Shown here: positions 58,919 to 64,000 of the stretch, piece after piece
How positions within the stretch are numbered: the stretch's first letter is position 1
Layout: each line of letters begins with the position of its first letter
Origin: Bacteroidales bacterium UBA4360
Lineage (GTDB): Bacteria > Bacteroidota > Bacteroidia > Bacteroidales > UBA932
NCBI GenBank assembly: GCA_002393945.1
Contig: DGSO01000011.1
Span: 124,001-188,000 of the forward strand
Direction: 5' to 3'
DNA: 64,000 bases
Program-made: the position numbers and the translations under genes
The notes under the pieces: model-generated
Seen by the model: the letters and a program-made list of their open reading frames with translations, nothing else
Databases searched by the model: none
Told to the model about the DNA's origin: nothing

Positions 58919-60195
58919 TCCGTCCCTTGTTTTTCCTTTATACAGGCCAGCACGAAAAACGGCGCGAAAACCATTATGATGTCGCTGGACACCTTGACCC
59001 ATCCCACCATGTTCACGAGGAGAATCAGCAGGAAGAGCCAGCGGTCATCCTTGAAAATCCGGCAGCAGGTGGAGGTGATTCTGATGAATACGGCGGTCAG
59101 AAGGAGCAGTCCTATGCTCCCGAAATAGAAGATATAACGCAGGTAGCCGATGTCGGTATCCATGTAGAAGCCCGTTTCCACCTGTCCGAAGCGGTCCGGC
59201 GTGCCTTCGTAATTGAAGAAGAGGCCGTCCCCGATGGCCCAGGTCTTTATGGATTCCGGCCAGATGACCATCCCCTTCAGGATGTTGGTGGAGTTTGTCT
59301 CCCAGTAGCCTTTTTCCACCAGGGAGAAGAAGCCTTCGAAACCGAAGCGGAAGTAGTTGCGGAAGGCATAATTGGTATTGTACAGCACTATGATCAGGAC
59401 CAGGCTCAGCAGTAAGCAGATGGATGCCGTCACCCAGAATCCGCTCAGGTAGCGCTCCCTTTTCTCTGTAAAGAGCATGAGGATCCAGTAGGCCAGCGCT
59501 ATGCCAACGCCTATAATAGTGGTCCTGGAAATCATGTTGCCGATGACCCCGATGATTATGAACGCAAACACATAAAACGCCTCCAGACCACGGTCTGTGG
59601 CGGAATCCGTCTTGTGAATCAGATAGGCCAGGATCACCAGCACGGCGGCAAAACGCAGACCGGACGGGTCAAGGGCGGCGCCCAGGCCGTACATTCGGCC
59701 TTCTGCCGGTCCCATGAAGTCTGCGGCATTGCCCATCAGGCTGTCCACGAAGTTTTTGAGGGAAGGATACTGGGTCATCATGTACGCCAGGATGCACTGC
59801 GCCACACAGACGCCAACCAGATACTGGCCGATCAGTTCCACGGACGCCTTCCCGTGGACTGCCCGGATCATGCTCACCACCGTATAGGCGCCTCCCATCC
59901 ACACCCAGGCCGATACTATGTACTGGGCATAGGAGGTATCCACCGTATTGTTAATCGTGATGACCAGATAGGCCCATATGCTCACCATGATACCTATCAG
60001 GGTGAATATCAGGAAGTCACGGGATATGACGAATGCCCGGTCGCGGAGAAGGTCCAATCCGAACAAGCCCAGTCCCACCGCCGCGAGCACCATCTTGGTG
60101 TTGACGTCAGACAGTGACGGCAGGTTGAAAGGGAAAATGAACAGGCTCGTGATTATTCCCGTGAGTATGACCAGGATGAACTTTTTCATGCCCAT
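58915..60195 (-). CDS. O-antigen/capsule polymerase-like membrane protein (Wzy type)
   Basis: The 426-residue protein has about eleven hydrophobic segments and a larger periplasmic loop in the second half (about 290-345, with WETNSTNILKGMVIWPES). This is the usual topology of Wzy polymerases and O-antigen ligases, whose sequences are too variable for a firm match. It is the only such protein in the visible operon, so it is the best candidate to join repeat units in the periplasm. Start is 60195 (MGMKKF) or the Met two codons on. Confidence 0.75.
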   Translation of the reverse strand: MGMKKFILVILTGIITSLFIFPFNLPSLSDVNTKMVLAAVGLGLFGLDLLRDRAFVISRDFLIFTLIGIMVSIWAYLVITINNTVDTSYAQYIVSAWVWMGGAYTVVSMIRAVHGKASVELIGQYLVGVCVAQCILAYMMTQYPSLKNFVDSLMGNAADFMGPAEGRMYGLGAALDPSGLRFAAVLVILAYLIHKTDSATDRGLEAFYVFAFIIIGVIGNMISRTTIIGVGIALAYWILMLFTEKRERYLSGFWVTASICLLLSLVLIIVLYNTNYAFRNYFRFGFEGFFSLVEKGYWETNSTNILKGMVIWPESIKTWAIGDGLFFNYEGTPDRFGQVETGFYMDTDIGYLRYIFYFGSIGLLLLTAVFIRITSTCCRIFKDDRWLFLLILLVNMVGWVKVSSDIIMVFAPFFVLACIKEKQGTE

Positions 60196-61161
60196 CTATC
60201 GGAATAAGCGGTGAAATCCATAGAACAGTTTGTCTACGGCAAAACTGTAGAGCCGTACCAGGAGGAAGTGCCCGTCGGCGGCCCATTGCTGGAGGAGCCG
60301 GGTGCGAAGGGGCAGGTAAGTGTTCTCGCGGATGTAGCGGTTGGCCTCGGGGTACCACTCCTTCCAGAGCCGCATCTGTTCACGGCTGCCGGACATCAGG
60401 AAGGGGAGCTTGACATTGAGCTTGAAAAAGGCTGTGTCCTTTTCTGTGAAACGCCCCTCCGGAAGCAGTCCCAGGCTGCGGTCCACATTGAAGCGGATAT
60501 CTTCCAAGTGCTTGGCGGAGAAGGTGTTGGAATAAGCTCTGGGGTTCAGTTTGAAATAGTGGTACAGCGCTTCTTCAACATAGGCCACCCTTCCGGCCCT
60601 TGCCGTGACGGGAATCATGGTCATGTCTTCGCCCATGGCATGGCCTTCCGGGAAGGAGATGCCCTCAAAAAGCCTGGCCCTGACCAGTTTGTTCCACACA
60701 TTGAATTTGGCGGTGCCTCCGAAATAGCCCTCCCGGACCAGGGTTTCTCCGTCGGTAAAAGAGGGATTGGAAAGGCGTCTGCGGCTTCCGCCGAAATCCA
60801 GGTAATAGTCGCAGTAAGCGAGGTCTGCATCGGCCTGGACGGCTGCCAGGTACAGTTTTTCCACCATCGTGGGTTCCAGCCAGTCGTCGGAATCGGCATG
60901 GAGTATCCATTCGCCGGAGGCGGCCTCCAGACCGGTATTGCGCGCAGCTGGCAGTCCCTTGTTGGCGGGATGGGTCAGAATCCGCACATTGCGCTGATAA
61001 TCGGCCGATACCCTCCGCACGATGTCGATGCTCCCGTCCGGGGAACCGTCGTCCACGAAGATGAATTCGATGTCGGGGAAGGTCTGCTCCATGAGGGAAC
61101 GGACGCAGCGCTCGACGTAGGCTTCCACCTTGTAAACCGGTATGATTACGGATACGGTCAT
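60196..61161 (-). CDS. GT2 family glycosyltransferase
   Basis: The 321-residue GT-A enzyme begins VSVIIPVYKVEAYVERCVRSL, then FIFVDDGSPDGS, GLPAARNTGLEAASGEWILHADSDDW, where the D-S-D-D element binds metal and nucleotide sugar. The C-terminal half is helical and basic. It probably adds a sugar to the capsule repeat. It ends one base before the polymerase gene and overlaps the pyruvyl transferase gene by 4 bases. Confidence 0.9.
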   Translation of the reverse strand: MTVSVIIPVYKVEAYVERCVRSLMEQTFPDIEFIFVDDGSPDGSIDIVRRVSADYQRNVRILTHPANKGLPAARNTGLEAASGEWILHADSDDWLEPTMVEKLYLAAVQADADLAYCDYYLDFGGSRRRLSNPSFTDGETLVREGYFGGTAKFNVWNKLVRARLFEGISFPEGHAMGEDMTMIPVTARAGRVAYVEEALYHYFKLNPRAYSNTFSAKHLEDIRFNVDRSLGLLPEGRFTEKDTAFFKLNVKLPFLMSGSREQMRLWKEWYPEANRYIRENTYLPLRTRLLQQWAADGHFLLVRLYSFAVDKLFYGFHRLFR

Positions 61162-62255
61162 TCAGGAAGATTCTCCTTCAGATACTGTTTGCTTTCTTCA
61201 ATCAGGCCCTCCAGCGCTTCCCGCTTCCCTTTGAGGCCCATAAGCCCGGCCGCATCCAGTTCCACCGTATCCCTGTAATCGTTAATGGAACCTGTGGCTT
61301 GGGCCGATGTGAGCAGCGAGCGGATTCGGCTGTCGGCCTCCGAGCGGGCATCCACCACGCCGATGAGTGGCTTGTCGTAGAGGAGGGCAAAGGCGGCCCC
61401 GTGGAAGGAAGTGGTTATGACAAAGCCGGCATGCTTGAAAAGGAAGGCGAAATCCTCGGGTCCGGCCGATTTTATGAGCCTGGAATCCGGGCGGAGCACA
61501 TCCTTGGCCCTTCCCTGCAGGAAAACCACTTTCATGCCCAGCGTCTTCTGTACCTTGTCCACCATCCCGTAAACCTCAGGGAAGGGGTCGAACATGTACG
61601 AAAGCGCATATACCAGTATATATTTTTCGGGGACCTTGCAGCGAGACCGTGCCGACAGGGCATCCCACTGCTCCCGTGGAAGCAGCAGCGTGGGGTCGCA
61701 GCACAGGGCGGCCTCCCGGCCGGTGAGTTCCCGGATGATTTCCACTCCAGAGCGCTCCCTTACGGAAATGGCCTGGTATTTTGACAAGTATTTGGCGTAG
61801 AGTTCTTTCCACTTTTCGTTTATGGCCGACGCCGCTATGCTGGAGGCGTAGGAAATCTTTCTCTGTTCCGGCGCCGTGAAAGCGAGCAGGAAGTTAACGT
61901 CGTCCCCTATGAAACGGGGATTCCAGACCTGGTCGCTCCCGGTGATGTAGAGGTCATACTGCGGGGGATTTTCCACTATGCTTCTGCGGTCGTATGACTG
62001 CCTGGAAAGGACCAGGTTCCGCTTGTAGAACGCCTTGAATTTCAGCTTCATCCGCCATGCGGGAAAGCCGAAGAGAAGGTCCCTGAAAAAGGCTATTACG
62101 CGCGCCTTCGGCGAGGGACGGGAGAGCTCCTCGTAGCGGTAGTCGATGATTTCGCTCTCATATCCCATCAGGCGCAGGGCCTGCTGCAGGGCGTATGCCT
62201 GGAGCGCCGAACCGCAGTTCAGCACTTTGTGCATGGTTATGATGCCGATTTTCAT
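61158..62255 (-). CDS. polysaccharide pyruvyl transferase family protein
   Basis: The 365 residues carry the family marks: IGIITMHKVLNCGSALQAYALQQAL at the start, DLYITGSDQVWNPRF, YASSIAAS, and near the end VITTSFHGAAFALLYDKPLIGV. Members add ketal pyruvate from phosphoenolpyruvate to a sugar, giving the polymer negative charge. It is coupled by 4-base overlaps to the GT2 and GT8 genes. The acceptor sugar is unknown. Confidence 0.9.
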   Translation of the reverse strand: MKIGIITMHKVLNCGSALQAYALQQALRLMGYESEIIDYRYEELSRPSPKARVIAFFRDLLFGFPAWRMKLKFKAFYKRNLVLSRQSYDRRSIVENPPQYDLYITGSDQVWNPRFIGDDVNFLLAFTAPEQRKISYASSIAASAINEKWKELYAKYLSKYQAISVRERSGVEIIRELTGREAALCCDPTLLLPREQWDALSARSRCKVPEKYILVYALSYMFDPFPEVYGMVDKVQKTLGMKVVFLQGRAKDVLRPDSRLIKSAGPEDFAFLFKHAGFVITTSFHGAAFALLYDKPLIGVVDARSEADSRIRSLLTSAQATGSINDYRDTVELDAAGLMGLKGKREALEGLIEESKQYLKENLPE

Positions 62256-63187
62256 CGTTGATGACGGTCCAGTGGATAACGCAGCAGCAGTTTGATGCGT
62301 TTGCTCAGCGACAGAGTCTCAAGTTTGTCCCGCTGCCCGGTCCAGAAGTCCCTTGCAAAGCGTTCGTCAAAGAAGATGGAGCGCCGGTAGCAGCTCCACC
62401 AGATGTCCATGTTCGGGCAGGCTTCTTTCCACGGCTTGGCGCCGTTGTAATGGACAATACCGCAGCTGAGGGCACGCTCGATCTCTTCCTTGCCGTGGAT
62501 TTCCTCCATATCGGCCCGCCTGTCCAGCATAAGGTCGTAGAGCTGGACGGTCATGCAGAATGAGGGTCCCAGTTGAAGGAAACGGCCGTTGCAGGAGATG
62601 TTGATGATGTCCATGTCCTGGTAGAGATAGGCGTTCCGGCCCAGTTCGCGGAACTCCTTCAGTTTGCCATCGGCAAGGAGCCGGGCCGAATTGATCACCA
62701 GGTTGCCGGAGTAGAAATAGCCTTTCTGCCAGTCCAGGCCGGCCTTTTCGGTGACATATTTCCGGATTGATGGGCGCAGACGGGGGCAGGTGTCAACCCC
62801 GGCGAAGTAATTGTCGCCAAGGTCCAGGTCGTAGTATTTTCCGAGGTCCTCGCGGATGATGACATCGACATCCGAGTACAGCAGTTTGCCGTATTCCGGA
62901 ATCAGTTCCGGTGCCAGCAGACGGTAGTACGCGGTCTCGGGGATGCCGCGTACCTCGTATCCGCCGACAAACTCGCCTTCAACCTTGCGGAAGGTGAGCC
63001 GGCAGTTCCCGTAGTGCTCCGGAAGCTCGTTGAGACGGCTTTTCGAGAAGTCGCAGGCGGGGCCGTGAAGCACGAAGATGTCGTAGAAGGTGGTGGGATC
63101 GGCATTTTCCAGAAGGGAAGTAATGCACACCCCAGCCGCCAGTTCCAGCGACGCGTCGAAGGTAAAGAGGATGGGAACGGTTTTCAT
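62252..63187 (-). CDS. GT8 family glycosyltransferase
   Basis: The 311-residue GT-A enzyme has PILFTFDASLELAAGVCITSLLENA at its start, the metal-binding DVDV in LLYSDVDVIIRED, a YFYSGNLVINSARL block and QDMDIINISCNG, and ends with a basic tail. These are features of retaining family 8 galactosyl- or glucosyltransferases such as WaaJ/LgtC. It overlaps the pyruvyl transferase gene by 4 bases and follows the GT2 gene at the window edge by 2 bases. Confidence 0.9.
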   Translation of the reverse strand: MKTVPILFTFDASLELAAGVCITSLLENADPTTFYDIFVLHGPACDFSKSRLNELPEHYGNCRLTFRKVEGEFVGGYEVRGIPETAYYRLLAPELIPEYGKLLYSDVDVIIREDLGKYYDLDLGDNYFAGVDTCPRLRPSIRKYVTEKAGLDWQKGYFYSGNLVINSARLLADGKLKEFRELGRNAYLYQDMDIINISCNGRFLQLGPSFCMTVQLYDLMLDRRADMEEIHGKEEIERALSCGIVHYNGAKPWKEACPNMDIWWSCYRRSIFFDERFARDFWTGQRDKLETLSLSKRIKLLLRYPLDRHQR

Positions 63188-63189
63188 GG

Positions 63190-64000
63190 TCAGGCGCGGA
63201 TTTGTCTGGCAAGCCGGATGAGCGGGCCCAGCCCGGCGTATCTCAGATGGCAGATCAGTTTCTTTTTCATGGGCAGGGGAGCGCGGTCCAGGCAGGCTTT
63301 GTAGAGGGTATAGAGCTGCCGGTAATCGGCCTCGCCGTCCTCTCCGGCCCAGGTGGCGTCATACAGCCTTCCGGCGGCATAAGCGTCGAAGGCTTTCCGG
63401 GCTTCGGCATCCTGAAGGCAGGGTTCCATCGCCTGGAGAAGCAGGAGCCATTCCTTCACCGGACGCTGGTGCCACCGGTTGGTGATGGAGCCTTCGTTGA
63501 TGGACTTATCGTAGTGATAGTAAGCTTTTTCCACGTAAGCAACCTTGAGCGGAGCGGCCAGCAGGCGGATGAGCAGAAGCTGGTCTTCGCAGCAGTTGAC
63601 TCCGCTGAGAAAGCGGATGTCGTACCGGCTGTAGAGACTGTGCCTTATCAGTTTGTTCACCATGCCGGCGTGCAACTCGTTCAGAAGTTTATACTGGACT
63701 GTCCGGGAATCCGTGGTGCCGGGATTCTGCCGCTTGTACACCGTGCGGCTGCCGAACTCCTCCACAAGGTCGCAGAGGACCATGTCGGCATCCGTTTCTT
63801 CCTGCTTCCGGTGCATTCCTTCCAGCATGTCGGCCTCAATCCAGTCGTCGGAATCTACAAAAATCGAAAATCGGCCTTCTGCAAGGTCCAGGCCCTTCTG
63901 GCGGGTTAAGGCCACTCCCTGGTTGGGATGGCTGAAGTATCGGATTCTGGGGTCGTCGTATCGGCCGATGACTTCTTCAGTGCGGTCGGTGCTGCCGTCA
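63190..64000 (-). CDS. GT2 family glycosyltransferase, 5' part beyond the window
   Basis: The frame is open from 64000 through 63190, so about 269 residues are visible and the N-terminus is missing. The visible part starts in the DGSTDRT segment of a GT-A fold, then HPNQG, LAEGRFSIFVDSDDWIEADML with the metal-binding D-S-D-D, and a long helical C-terminal half similar to the GT2 at 60196. It shows that the capsule operon continues to the right. A GTG at 63915 is in frame but lies inside the catalytic domain and is not the start. Confidence 0.88.
   Translation of the reverse strand, partial: DGSTDRTEEVIGRYDDPRIRYFSHPNQGVALTRQKGLDLAEGRFSIFVDSDDWIEADMLEGMHRKQEETDADMVLCDLVEEFGSRTVYKRQNPGTTDSRTVQYKLLNELHAGMVNKLIRHSLYSRYDIRFLSGVNCCEDQLLLIRLLAAPLKVAYVEKAYYHYDKSINEGSITNRWHQRPVKEWLLLLQAMEPCLQDAEARKAFDAYAAGRLYDATWAGEDGEADYRQLYTLYKACLDRAPLPMKKKLICHLRYAGLGPLIRLARQIRA

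Noticed and set aside
58919..59002. N-terminal extension of the WcaC-like transferase
   Set aside because: It lies inside the polymerase gene. The ATG at 58918 starts the conserved domain and forms an ATGA overlap.

Overview
The window comes from a Bacteroidota chromosome, most likely order Bacteroidales, possibly a gut or rumen species. The signs are TonB-linked SusC/SusD transporters, a hybrid two-component sensor with propeller repeats, fimbrillin-family lipoproteins, very few Shine-Dalgarno-like sites, and promoters of the form TAnnTTTG with a TTTG/TTG element about 19-20 bases upstream. Coding DNA is fairly GC-rich, while the intergenic DNA and a few genes (about 3.7-6.5 kb and 25.7-26.5 kb) are clearly AT-richer. 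I cannot name the species.

Layout. (1) 1-3743, minus strand: a fimbrial operon (OmpA/DUF3575 protein, then a DUF5119 lipoprotein, then a fimbrillin cut by the window edge). (2) 4225-13245, plus strand: a paralogue of the OmpA half of that protein, a single-pass membrane AraC regulator, a fimbrillin-like lipoprotein, a seven-TM AraC regulator, a stand-alone receiver domain and a 1298-residue hybrid two-component system (HTCS). The last four are joined by short overlaps or a 6-base gap. (3) 13354-40929, plus strand: a large polysaccharide utilisation locus (PUL). It holds two DUF4832 putative glycosidases, SusC, SusD, a SusE-like protein, two small-peptide/lipoprotein pairs, a 35-position inverted repeat, a third DUF4832 protein, GH3, an FAD oxidoreductase, GH36, a DUF4886 SGNH hydrolase, a GH2-GH3 fusion and a tandem-SGNH protein. 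(4) 40954-41340: a nested palindromic element, tRNA-Val(TAC) with its own promoter and terminator, and the terminator of the next operon. (5) 41363-49923, minus strand: a second fimbrial/adhesin operon that opens with a small peptide of the type seen in the PUL. (6) 50079-64000, minus strand: a capsule/exopolysaccharide operon with glycosyltransferases, a pyruvyl transferase, an acyltransferase, a polymerase, a Wza-like exporter, a Wzc-like protein with a 13-tyrosine tail, a small HAD phosphatase and a nucleotidyltransferase. It continues past the right edge.

How it fits together. The HTCS probably senses an oligosaccharide in the periplasm and switches on the PUL that starts 109 bases downstream. 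SusC/D/E and the paired lipoproteins would capture and import the glycan. The DUF4832, GH3, GH36, GH2-GH3 and SGNH proteins would trim sugars and remove ester groups. The substrate cannot be fixed from sequence; the enzyme set points to a branched, esterified glycan with alpha-galactosyl and beta-linked residues. The two fimbrial operons and the capsule operon are separate cell-surface modules.

The less ordinary signals are: a family of 49-59-residue peptides with a shared motif, each directly upstream of a fimbrillin-like lipoprotein in both PUL and fimbrial settings; a conserved pair of glutamates about 100 residues apart in all three DUF4832 proteins; the GH2-GH3 fusion; a C-terminal module shared by three otherwise different PUL proteins; and a long hairpin that divides the PUL into a transport half and an enzyme half.
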